Positions 37,310-46,672 of a stretch of DNA of 64,000 nt are shown piece after piece (within the stretch, counting starts at the first letter, position 1; each line of letters opens with the position of its first letter). Both the position numbers and the translations under genes were made by a program. The DNA lies in NCBI GenBank assembly GCA_947652605.1, contig OX393580.1, positions 20,170,159 to 20,234,158 on the forward strand. The letters are read 5' to 3'. The DNA comes from Elmis aenea. Its lineage: Eukaryota; Arthropoda; Insecta; Coleoptera; Elmidae. The notes beneath the pieces were generated by a model. That model did not search any database. It was not told where the DNA came from and saw only the letters and a program-made list of their open reading frames with translations.

Positions 37310-38232
37310 GGGGAGAGTGGCCTAAAATGATCCCTGCGGGCAAAACGATCCCCACACTTTAATTTTATTACTAATCCTTCTATCTATAAATTTAACACGT
37401 CACTATCACTAATTGAGTCACTTGTGTCAGACTATCAAATGTGAGGGTAAAATATCGCAAGTAGATAGTAAATAAGAAAAAGTGGTTTTTATACGTCGTG
37501 ATTTAAGGTAAGGCCATAGCAGCTATACTAAAAATTGCTTAAAAGTCATAGGGATGCTAAATTGTAATATATTTTTCATAAATACATCCTTTTGTCTATA
37601 ATTCGACGTGTTTGTGAAAAATTCAGGCACGTCCAACATGTTGCTAAAATGACTTGAGTCGAATTATCCACTTTCGGGCAAAATGATCCCCAACACAAAG
37701 TCTAGCAAAAGGCAAAGACTGCAAAAGAAAGAAGGAAGACGAAGATGAGAGAGTGAGTCAGAGGATGTAGAATGCCTTATTTGTTTTGAAACATTTCTAA
37801 GATCTTCTGCGGGAGAAGGATAGGCACAGTGTGTTAAGTGCAAGCGTTAGGCACATGATGAGTGTGCTGAACTTGAGGACGATGACTGCGATCCATACAC
37901 CTGTGATTACTGTGCTGTTGCCCCTTAAGTTCGTAGAAGGGTGTTTGAGTAGTGTTTTATGTAGTAGTCTACTAAATCATTCTGTGATCATTTTACCCTA
38001 CACTGGGGATCATTTTGCCCTACCTGTGAGGGTAAAATGAACCTTTTGCATAGTTTCCTATTATATTAAAAAATATATATTATTTGCTTTTCTCAGACAA
38101 AATGGGATATATGACTTCTGTAGTCCAATGTTTACAGGATTTAATAAAAAAAAGTCTCGATTATTTATGAATCTTTTTCTACATTTTACAACTACTTTGG
38201 TGTTAGGGGGATCATTTTAGGCCACTCTCCCC
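37310..38232 (+). mobile_element. pogo-like element, unit A copy (empty of LTR element)
   Basis: The TIRs are GGGGAGAGTGGCCTAAAATG and its inverted copy, flanked by TA (37308-37309, 38233-38234). The motif GGGGATCATTTT, in either orientation, recurs at about 37326, 37343, 37680, 37988 and 38004 besides the ends. A transposase C-terminal remnant lies at 37761-37928. The uninterrupted site GTAGATAGTAAATA at about 37461-37474 is where the LTR element sits in unit B. Confidence 0.85.
37761..37928 (+). pseudogene. pogo-type transposase C-terminal zinc-finger remnant
   Basis: In frame: EDVECLICFETF, SSAGEG, a TAG stop, AQCVKCKR, another TAG, then AHDECAELEDDD and YTCDYCAVAP before the terminal stop. 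The CxxC...CxxC...H..C...CxxC order is the PHD-like tail found on some insect pogo-type transposases. Both TAG codons sit where tryptophan would be expected (TGG to TAG): G-W-x-x-C and K-W-A-H. I infer this from the family pattern. The copy is dead and lacks the DDE domain. Confidence 0.65.
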
Positions 38233-38696
38233 TACTCTTATGAATATTTCTGATATCGCTAAAATCTAGTGCTGTATGATTATTTTTTTTTTTAAATTTT
38301 ATCTTAAAATTAGTTTGAGGTAATGCACCAACTTTTATCAAGAACTAAAAATTTACAATAAAATTCATGATAAAAAATTATACCATTTCTTGCATACTTT
38401 TTGAATGACGCTGTATAAAGAATATATGTAACGTGAAAAATTAATAAATTAGTTGTGAAACAATAGTCAAGTTTCTTTTAAAAAAATCAAAAACATCAAA
38501 AGTTCTTAGTTTTTTCAATTGAAATCAATTGATTATTGATTTTTTTAAATCAAAATTAAATTTTGACCAACCCTGGCTGTGGGCCTCTATAATCTGAATG
38601 CCCGAGCCGATTTTTTTTCCCAGTCCGTCACTGTTCAAAGCTATCAAAATTTATTTGTGTCCTCCTTTTTTCATTGCTAAAAAGTTGGTCACCTTA

Positions 38697-39532
38697 TTAT
38701 TTTGAGTTTTTATAAGATTCTTAAAAACCATAAAAAATTGTTTGTTGTTTAAATAAAGAAGCAAATTTTAGTCATTACTTAATTTGAAATTTGTATACTG
38801 TACTGTCTACTATATAGAATTCCAAGTTCTTAGAAACTGTCAATAAATAATGAAACTCCTTTTTTTTTTTTATTTAGCACTAAAAAAAAGTATCAATATT
38901 AATATAATAGCTCACATTATAAAGTGTCTGATAATTGTAATGAAGTTATTGTAGTCTTTATTGTGTGTGTCGTATAATACCATGAAGTAATTAGACGCTT
39001 ATTTTTAATTATTATTAATTTTCACCATTAAAACTCTTCCTCTATTATAGTTTTTTTTTTTCATTTTAATCAAAATCGTTAAAGAAATAACTCGCTGATT
39101 TAAAAATTAACATATAATAACAAAAATTAATGAAGACAAATGTCAGATTGACACTCATGGCTACTTATATTTGTAAAATTAATCCAATTTTAAAATATTA
39201 ATTATGAACTCAATATTAAACATTTAAGCTTATTAATGGTCTCAAATGATGCGTAATAAATTTATCTTTCTATTGTTACCATTAATTTTAATATAAATTC
39301 AATTGGGGAGCAGGAATCCGAAAAAACTTAAAACCAATGTTAATTCCCTATGTTCACGGCTGGTGGTTAACACCCGGTATATACATATATATATAATATG
39401 TATAGCAAATTGGTTTTCACAAATTGTGATACTATTCCTGGAATATAAAAATTAATCCTACTTCCTGTCATTAACAAACGTATATCTGCAATTTTTTTTG
39501 TACATACACATATAAAAGGCTGTTGGTATATA
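38697..39532. other. spacer in unit A, nothing recognised
   Basis: Very AT-rich, with no supported exon. The minus-strand ORFs at 39367-39652 overlap the next element's end and have no domain. The same sequence occurs in unit B at 57026-57861. Confidence 0.4.
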
Positions 39533-40792
39533 CAGGGTGTCCCCATTATACACGGCAAAAAAGTATGTGCATATTCCTGAGTGAAAATGATGACCATTTG
39601 TCAAATATTTTGTTATCCGAAAATGCTTCCTTTCAAAGTTAGAGACCTCCAAAGTTGCAAGAAAAAAAATTCAAAAAATCGATTACGTCCTAGCCGTTTA
39701 AGCTAGAGCTATCAAACTTGGCCGAAATGTTTGGGTGTTTCCCATTGACTTTGTGGGATAATTAGAAAGAAAACACGTAATTGGAAGTATGATTTACAGG
39801 CAGGTCATCCGCTTACCATCTTCAGAATTTTTTTCTCTGGGATAAAATAGACAATGTCATTCGTCCATAAGAAAGTACGACTTAAGAGGAAAAAATTCGT
39901 CCCTCTTTGTTTTTTGCTGTAAACGTAGCCGTTTTCGAGAAAATTAGTGCTAAAGATGCATCGACAAACTCTGTTTATACACCTCAAATATTTTTTTTTT
40001 ACTAAACTTAGTTGGCTAATGTCATGCTTGACTTAAGGCTTGTTCATAATAAACTAAGTGAATGTCGGCTAATTCGTTTAGACTCTAAATTGGTGATGAA
40101 ATAAAGGATGATGTGTTACAAGAAGTAAGTTGAGTTACATTCATTTACAAAATAGACCAATAAAAAACTATTAGTAACGATTACGTTTAAAATTATTAGG
40201 TTCAAAATAACCCTAGAGCTTCAACTTCTCAAATTGGTACTACAATAAACATTTCCAAAGATAAAGTATGGAGAGTACTGCATAAAGAAGGCTTTAAACA
40301 CTTTAAAATTCAAGTCACTCATACGCTGCATTTTTTTAAATAAAATATTTGTTTTAGCCATTTTTAACAACAATGGTTTCAAAAAAGTGCCAAGTGTTAT
40401 ACATTTTCGAATTCAGAATAAAATTCTCTACAAACTGGCGTTAAAATCAGAAATAGCGTCCACAAGAAAAAATTGACCTGATGATGGTTTTAAAAAAACG
40501 AAACGTCGCATGGAAAATATAATTGGGGATTCTGATTCCTTGCAAAAAGTGGCCATGAAAAAGTTTTTACAGAAATGAAATTCGACATCAAATGAAAAAG
40601 TTACGGGCAAAAAACAAAAATCCACTTTTTTACTTTTTTCCCTATATCTCAAAAACTAAAAAAGATAAATAAGTTCTGTTTGCGTCAAATTATTAAGCAC
40701 CTGAATATACAACTTTGCCCCAATTTAACCGAAGTCGTAACTCTTACCGTTTACGAGATCCCCATAGTGAGCCGCGAAAAACGAGAACCCTG
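39533..40792 (+). mobile_element. Tc1/mariner-type element, unit A copy
   Basis: The left end is ACAGGGTGTCCCCATTATAC and the right end, read inward, is ACAGGGTTCTCG, each next to TATA. The similarity is limited to the tips, so the boundaries are tentative. At about 40207-40340 the plus strand reads NNPRASTSQIGTTINISKDK and VWRVLHKEGFKHFKIQ, a helix-turn-helix segment of a Tc1/mariner transposase. The right third recurs at 35200-35640. The right end stops directly beside the promoter-like segment at 40801. Confidence 0.55.
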
Positions 40793-40800
40793 TATATATA

Positions 40801-40925
40801 TTTTCGTTGTTGTTTACAGTTTTGTTTTGCAATAATGATTTATGTCTCAAAATTGACGTTGGCATACGACGTGCGTATTTTTCAAAGTAAGCTGTGACTT
40901 TCACAAAATTCGTCTTGCAAAAGCG
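40801..40925 (-). repeat. orphan copy of the saposin gene's 5' flank
   Basis: The segment is closely similar to 45894-46024, the DNA just upstream of the saposin gene's ATG. Shared stretches include GTTGTTGTTTAC and ATACGACGTGCGTATTTTTC. The similarity stops where the ATG should lie (TAT instead of CAT on the plus strand), exactly beside the transposon ending at 40792. It is probably the 5' relic of an older gene copy whose exons are gone. Confidence 0.65.
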
Positions 40926-41121
40926 GTGTGAACTGAACCCAGTGCGTTCGGCTTCAATTTGTTAACCTACTACTCAAGGCTAACAACTAAACATAAACTA
41001 TGTGTATGTACAATGATTGCAAACATTTAAATAACAACATTTAAACAGGAAATGTAATAATCGGTTTAGATGATCAATTGTACAAAATATTTGTTACATA
41101 TCGTTTCTATCATTACGTACA

Positions 41122-44100
41122 TCAAAAATGCAAGAACTTAACTGTAATAATTTTGGTCCAAACCAAAAACAAAATTAAGTTAAAAAAATTAAAGTTCTTT
41201 TCTGACGAGTTCGAGGACGAGTCAGGAGTAGTTGCAGTTTCTGGTTTTGTTTCTTCTTCCATCTTACAATCCTCACCAAAGAAAATATGGAATTTGGTGC
41301 ACACATCGACACCTATTTTGGAAGAAAAAAAGGTGAACTAATAATGTATTGTCATTTTGGTCATAAGCAGCAAACTAAATCGACAAAATAAAACAACTTC
41401 CAACACAACACCAACCAAAATTTGTTAATACAGTAAGAGCTATCCCCTTAGAACCGATGATAAGTAATCAGTAGCGCAAATCAACCGGTTCTAAATAAAC
41501 ACTGATAAAATATTGTGATTTAAAAAAAAATTAATACTAAACAAACAAAAATTTCTATTCGAGAAAACCTTGAGAAGCTAAAAACATTATATAATAATTG
41601 CTTCTCGCCATTTTTTTTTTTTTGTTCACGTTTAATTAATATTTAAAGTCGTGTTACTTCGTTACAATTAAGTTACAATTGAACAAATATTAATCAAGTC
41701 ACCGTAAACAAACGTAATTCCGGTAATTTATCAGTTACTCAAAGTTTCGACGTAGTTTTTAGTCTAATAATAGAAAAATAATTAACATGTACGTCAAAAA
41801 TTATAGCTATCATCTCCATTGGTGCGTCCACGTGCCCTTGGCTTAAAACCTCAATGCAGGCTATTATCACATAATTTTGCACGTACTTACCCCAGTGTTT
41901 CATCACTGTTACATTTGGAACGATTGTGTTGAGGAGTTGATCGCACATCTTTTCTAAGCCTGCCATGCCGCACAAACTAGCAACCTTTTCTTTAATCTTG
42001 TCTGTAAAATTTTGTTCACCACGATCTTGTCTTATGAAATCAGCAACTAAAATAATACGTTAACATAAGTTTTAATAAATTTGTATTTAAAAGCACTACG
42101 CATACAAATCGATAATTGTAAATATTAACTAGAAGTGCACCAAGAAAACCTACAAATAAGAATTTAAAGACATATTTAACAAAGTTATTTGCAGATATCG
42201 TTACGATCTTAATATATATGTGTAAATACTAAAATTAATAATAATGTTGTTTAACATTCATGATTGAGCAAAAAAAAAAGTAATTTCCTTGTATAATCAA
42301 CAATGTCTAGGCTGTAAGCTGGCCCTGTAGATTACACACATAACTAACACAACATGTCTTCTTAGGAGAAATTAATGGCAATTTCGACCTTACTGTATGC
42401 ATTTCTACAATATTCCAGTTTTATTGTTACATTTATCACATAAATAATCTGATTTAATTTAAATATACATCAAAGCCGTGACTTGGTAAAGTAAATGGAG
42501 CTGAAAGTATGAAAGTTGCTATGATTAATATGCTGCAGATATTAATATTAAATCGATTGAACTGCACCCATTTTCTATTTTTATTTAATCTGAAGCGTGG
42601 CTGAATGGCTCTTTTGTAAGATACTGAGATAATTGTAAGGCCTTGTTAATAGTTTTACTCAAGACACTGCTGAATCCAATACCGTTGTGATTGTGCACTA
42701 ACTTAAATATAAAATCATCTTTAAATATTTTTAGCAAGTATGACCAAGAGATCTTAAAAAATGTTTTTTATTTAGTACGTCGAATTTTTGTAGTTCGTTG
42801 CAAATGTTTAAAATCCATAAAAGTTTTTATTTAATTATTGCACTTTTTATAGTTTTAAAGCAATTTACCTATCCATTTTGACGAAGGTACATATTGTCGT
42901 GCCTCGTGCTAGTTAAACCTGTGTACAAATTTAAATGAGGGTAATTTTGCAAGATAGTATATAATTCTTTTGATCTTAAGTTTGCTACATTTTGGAAATT
43001 TTTACATTAAGTTTAGCTTAACTCTATACCTTATAGTTAATATGTAGTTAAAAACTGAACAATATCAAAAGATTGCTCCTGGGATAACTGCACAAGCATC
43101 ATAATGTCATTCTGACGTTTGCTTCGCTTAAATCAATGAATTATACAGAGTGTGAATCACGGTCTACTACACAGGTTGGGAGACTCCCATATAAAAACGA
43201 CTGAGGCCGGTAACTAGTTCCGTAAATTATCCCACAGATGGCGTTATGTCTAAGAACCGTTCGCCATAAATTATTGCTAGATGGCGATACGTCTAAGAAC
43301 CGGTTCGTGTACAATATTTTGACATAGTCAGCGATATTTAAAGGCTTTCGCTTAAAACATTCGCAAAATTCGAATGTAATCAATCAGGGGATGTATATTC
43401 AAATGTTTTTATCGAATTTTTAAGTCAGTTTTGTTCAAAATAAGATCCCACCTAGTGCTAGCTCAAGTTCTTAGACTTATTGCCATCTAACGGATATTTA
43501 TGGCGAATGGTTCTTAGACGTATCGTCATCTAGCGGAAATTTATGTCGAAAAGTTCCTGATTTTTTGACAGGCTTCCCAACCTGTGTAGTAGACCGTGGT
43601 GTGAATACAATTGTGACAATTTAAACGAGATTCACATTAAAATTTGTAATAAAAGGACATACACATATTTAATTTTACCTGTTTAGATTTGGAATTGCAT
43701 GGAACAATTTTGTAAAAGTTTTCTTAGACGTGGACGCTAGATATTAGCACTAATAAAGTCGTAAGAAATTGCATATTGAACAACTTTTTGTAGCCTAATA
43801 CTTAACTATCCTTCAGTCAATAGAGTTGTACGTTGTACCTAATGAGAGTTGTAATAAGAGTTTTGATTTAGAATTGTTCAAAAAATAACGCTACGTTAAA
43901 ATTTTACACCAATTTGTCTACACTGTCTTTATGGAACAAGTTACTTTAACGGACTTTGTCAGAAATTGATAAAATTAAGTAGACTAATAAAACTGGACGT
44001 CCTGTGCTCAAATATGTTAAAATTATTTGGCGCTCTCAATTACTTAGCATAAAAATTCATTTTAAAAGTTCCGTTTGACAGTTAGGTTAGGTTTTTTCAT

Positions 44101-45893
44101 TCGAATTTTCTCATGTTAAGATAGCTAAAATATCTTTGTAAAGTGTACGAATAATGATTATAAGGCATGAATGAAACTATATTTGTATCGATTTTGTGTT
44201 AAAATAAGCTAAAAATAACGTAAATCTTATAACAAACCCAAGTTCACAACTGTCATTTTTTGCAGTCTTGAATTACAATTTCCACCTTTCTTGACCTTTC
44301 TGAGATCGTAATGTGGACTCATTTAGATCTATAAGGATCAGATCAGTTTCAGTTGGAACTAAAATTTTAATTTTAAGCGACCATTGATTTATTATTTTAA
44401 CCATTAACTTGTAAATCGATTCGATTATCACGTTCATTAAAGCAACATCTAGCACTTCAGTTTTTACCCAATAATCAACTGTGTGTACGCGTGTGTGTGT
44501 ATGTTCCAGACGTTAAAATTGAAAAACAGTGTTGCGCACAGCTGCACGTAATCTTATTTTAGCGTTCCCCATTAATCAGCTTTAAAAAAAACTCTTTCCG
44601 ACCTCTAGCCTGACCCTCTGATGACAGTAAACAGAATGCAGATGGAATAGTGTTGCACACAGCTGCACGTAATCTTATTTTAGCGTTCCCCATTAATCAG
44701 CTTAAAAAAAAAACTCTTTCCGACCTCTAACCTGACCCTCTGATGACAGTAAACAGAAAGCAGATGGAATAGTGTTGCGCACAGCTGCACGTCATCTTAT
44801 TTTAGCGTTTCCCATTATTCAGCTACAAAAAAAATACTTTTTCCGACCTCTAACCTGACCCTCCGATGAAAGTAAACACGCTGCCCATGCAATAATTTTG
44901 TCCATTACCAAATAACATGTTGCAGTTGCTGCTTTTTTTTAATTGCACACAGTTTGGCTGAAAATTATTTATTGGAACTAATATTTTTCATTTTATTGCT
45001 AAGATATAAGTTCACAGTTGGTTATTTTGTATAAACTGATGTGTTAGATCTTACTTTAGTTAACGTGATAATCGAATAACCGGCATTATTAACTACCACT
45101 CCCAAATTACAATTTAATGGTTAAAATAATAAATTAATAGTCGCTTAAAATTTAAATTTTAGTTCCAACTGAAACTGATCTGATCCTTATAGATCTAAAT
45201 GAGTCCACCTTACGATCTCAGAAAAGTCAAGAAAGGTGGAAATACAATTTCAAGACGGCAAAAAATGACAGTTGTGAACTTGGGTATGTTATAAGATTTA
45301 CGTTATTTTTAGCTTATTTTAACACAAAATCGATACAAATATAGTTTCATTTATACCTTATAATCAAATTCGTACACTTTACAAAGATATTTTAGCTATC
45401 CTAACATGAGAAAATTCGAATGAAAAAACCTAACCTAAGTGTCAAACGGAACTTTTAAAATGAATTTTTACGCTAAGTAATTGAGAGCGCCAAATAATTT
45501 TAACATATTTGAGCTCAGGACGTCCAGTTTTATAAGTCTCTATAATTTTATCAATTTCTGACAAAGTCCGTTAAAGTAAACTTAAACTTTATTATAAACA
45601 TAAATTGGGGGTCTTACCTGTTTTACAAGTTTTGCACGCCGCCTCCTGTATACCATTATCACGAGCTGATTCACTACTCAAAATAGGAGTTTTATCAGGG
45701 GTTATTTTGTAATTCCACTGGTCTTCAAAACTTTGAATTACAGGATTAGCATCTAAAATAAAATCAAAGTAAAAAATTCGCGCTTTCATTTTTACTTTGA
45801 GTTGGTGTACTTACCTACGACTAATAATAAACTATTAATCACAATTAAAATTTTAACAGTCATTAGAACTTTATTTCTGTTCAAATAACCCAT
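41122..45893 (-). CDS. secreted single saposin-B-domain protein, 4 exons (unit A)
   Basis: Exons in transcript order are 45815-45893, 45618-45752, 41891-42046 and 41122-41312. Introns are 62 bp, about 3.57 kb and 578 bp, all GT-AG and all phase 1. The CDS is 561 bp, giving 186 aa. Residues 9-26 are hydrophobic (signal peptide; Met11 would give a more compact one). The saposin-B domain spans Cys66 to Cys139 with cysteines at 66, 69, 97, 106, 128 and 139, the family's six-cysteine spacing, and includes VADFIRQD and KIKEKVASLCG. N-glycosylation motifs lie at N84, N116 and N158. An acidic, Ser-rich linker (140-163) leads to a hydrophobic tail (164-186), perhaps a membrane or GPI signal. Saposin-B folds bind or disturb lipids; the exact role here is unknown. 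Start: the ATG at 45893, followed by a clean first donor. The structure is predicted from splice sites only. Confidence 0.85.
42047..43150. other. intron 2 of the saposin gene, 3'-side part
   Basis: No exon or repeat end recognised in this part of the intron. The acceptor for exon 3 is at 42047-42050 (TTAG on the minus strand). Confidence 0.5.
43158..43600. mobile_element. MITE in intron 2 (unit A)
   Basis: The termini CACGGTCTACTACACAGGTT and its inverted copy CCACGGTCTACTACACAGGTT (about 43574-43600) bracket a roughly 440-bp element. The interior also contains inverted GATGGCGATACGTCTAAGAACC-type blocks. A TSD was not resolved. The superfamily is undetermined. The minus-strand ORF at 43141-43383 spans it and is not a gene. 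Confidence 0.65.
43942..45578. mobile_element. fold-back element in intron 2 (unit A)
   Basis: Inverted arms of about 480 bp (43942-44420 and 45090-45578) mirror each other base by base with few differences, from TACTTTAACGGACTTTGTCA at the tip to ATTATTTTAACCATTAA inward. The loop of about 670 bp holds a three-unit minisatellite. There is no transposase, and the TSD is not clear. The element ends 39 bp from the donor of exon 2 (45617), so it lies right beside coding sequence. Confidence 0.8.
44528..44880. repeat. 121-bp minisatellite, three units (unit A)
   Basis: Units start at 44528, 44649 and 44771 with AGTGTTGCGCACAGCTGCAC or a close variant and contain CTTTCCGACCTCTA. Periods are 121 and 122 bp; the third unit is the most diverged. 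It sits in the loop of the fold-back element. Confidence 0.9.
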
Positions 45894-46024
45894 TTTGGTT
45901 GTTGTTTACAATTTTGTTTTGGAATAATAATTTGTTTCAAAATTGACGTTAGCATACGACGTGCGTATTTTTCAAAGTGCGCTGTGGCTGTCTTTAACAA
46001 AATTCGTCTTGCAAATAAACTACT
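45894..46024 (-). promoter_or_regulatory. 5' flank / promoter region of the saposin gene (unit A)
   Basis: This is the DNA immediately upstream of the ATG. It is inferred to hold the 5' UTR and core promoter because it is the only part of the flank conserved in the orphan copy at 40801-40925. No convincing TATA box or initiator could be fixed by eye. Confidence 0.45.
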
Positions 46025-46534
46025 GGCGAGTTCGGAGTAAATAAATATGATTTTCAAACATTTTGAATGGTTGTAAAAACATGTCTAGAAAGTTTCTCAA
46101 CAAAATAAAGATAGATTTGCAGTACTAAGAATATGTTTAGCCTTTTTATAAACTTTCGAGACATATGCACAACTATTAAATAATTGCCCAAAGAAAAAAA
46201 CAACCTATACCTTCAGACCATTTTCAAAAATTTCGAAAGACTATAAAAATATTTTTAAAGAGTTTTCGAACGAAATATTGATAGATTAGCGTTGCCAAGA
46301 GCGTGTTTAACATTTTGTTATAATTTTTGGAGACGATAGCACAATTTATCTACAAGTTTTAGATAAATTGTGCTATTAATTTATCTACAAGTTTTTACCC
46401 CTAAAAACGTGCCAGGCTATACTCTTGGAGAATTTTTAAAAAATTTTAACAGCTATAACAATTTTTTAGAGAGTTTTTGAACAAAATAGATCAGTTAAGT
46501 TCTAAGTTGCATTTATTTTTTTCATGAACTTAAT
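46025..46534. other. gene-flanking spacer with a short perfect hairpin
   Basis: Nothing coding. At 46336-46352 and 46360-46376 a 17-bp inverted repeat, ATAGCACAATTTATCTA and its complement, encloses 7 nt. Part of the motif (AATTTATCTACAAG) is repeated directly after it. Confidence 0.6.
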
Positions 46535-46672
46535 GGTGCCTGTACACCTGAGAGTAAAGTACTCTCGAGAGTAGCGTCGCCAAGGATACAGCCCCTGAGA
46601 GTAACTCGCGATTGGCTGTATCCTTGGCGACGCTACTCTCGAGAGTACTTTACTCTCAGGTGTACAGGCACC
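46535..46672. repeat. 138-bp near-perfect palindromic MITE, copy 2
   Basis: Same family and length as 3617-3754. Here the arms pair even better: GGTGCCTGTACACCTGAGAG at the left matches CTCTCAGGTGTACAGGCACC at the right, with GTAGCGTCGCCAAGGATACA pairing inside. It lies about 650 bp upstream of the saposin gene. Confidence 0.85.

Larger units (their letters stand above)
36394..38633. mobile_element. hAT element at the start of unit A
   Basis: The left end CAGGCCCGGACTGGCC and the right end, read inward as CAGTGACGGACTGGG, form imperfect TIRs. The right flank is TTCAAAGC (38634-38641), but the left flank is ATCAAAAC instead of TTCAAAGC, unlike the unit B copy. The interior holds a hairpin with arms at about 36836-36935 and 36995-37100, and the pogo-like element 37310-38232. 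No hAT transposase is recognised. The ORF at 36287-36517 runs across the boundary and is not a gene. Confidence 0.85.

Noticed and set aside
39367..39652. Two overlapping minus-strand ORFs of 64-76 aa, duplicated in unit B
   Set aside because: They cross the edge of a transposon, share no domain, and are duplicated only as part of the block.
43141..43383. 80-aa minus-strand ORF in intron 2
   Set aside because: Spans the terminus of an intronic MITE; no domain and in the wrong place for the gene's reading frame.
36243..43928. ACAGTGTAGACAAA motifs in inverted orientation as the ends of one 7.7-kb transposon
   Set aside because: The right motif is duplicated in unit B while the left lies outside the repeat. 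Internal content is a gene and other elements, so these are better seen as separate fragments.
44085..44096. TTAGGTTAGG-like bases (also CCTAACCTAACC near 47125) as telomeric repeats
   Set aside because: Only about two units in each place, too short to mean anything in AT-rich DNA.
44528..44880. Three repeat units as a possible CRISPR array
   Set aside because: The units are 121-122 bp direct tandem repeats without separate spacers, in eukaryotic DNA. It is a minisatellite.
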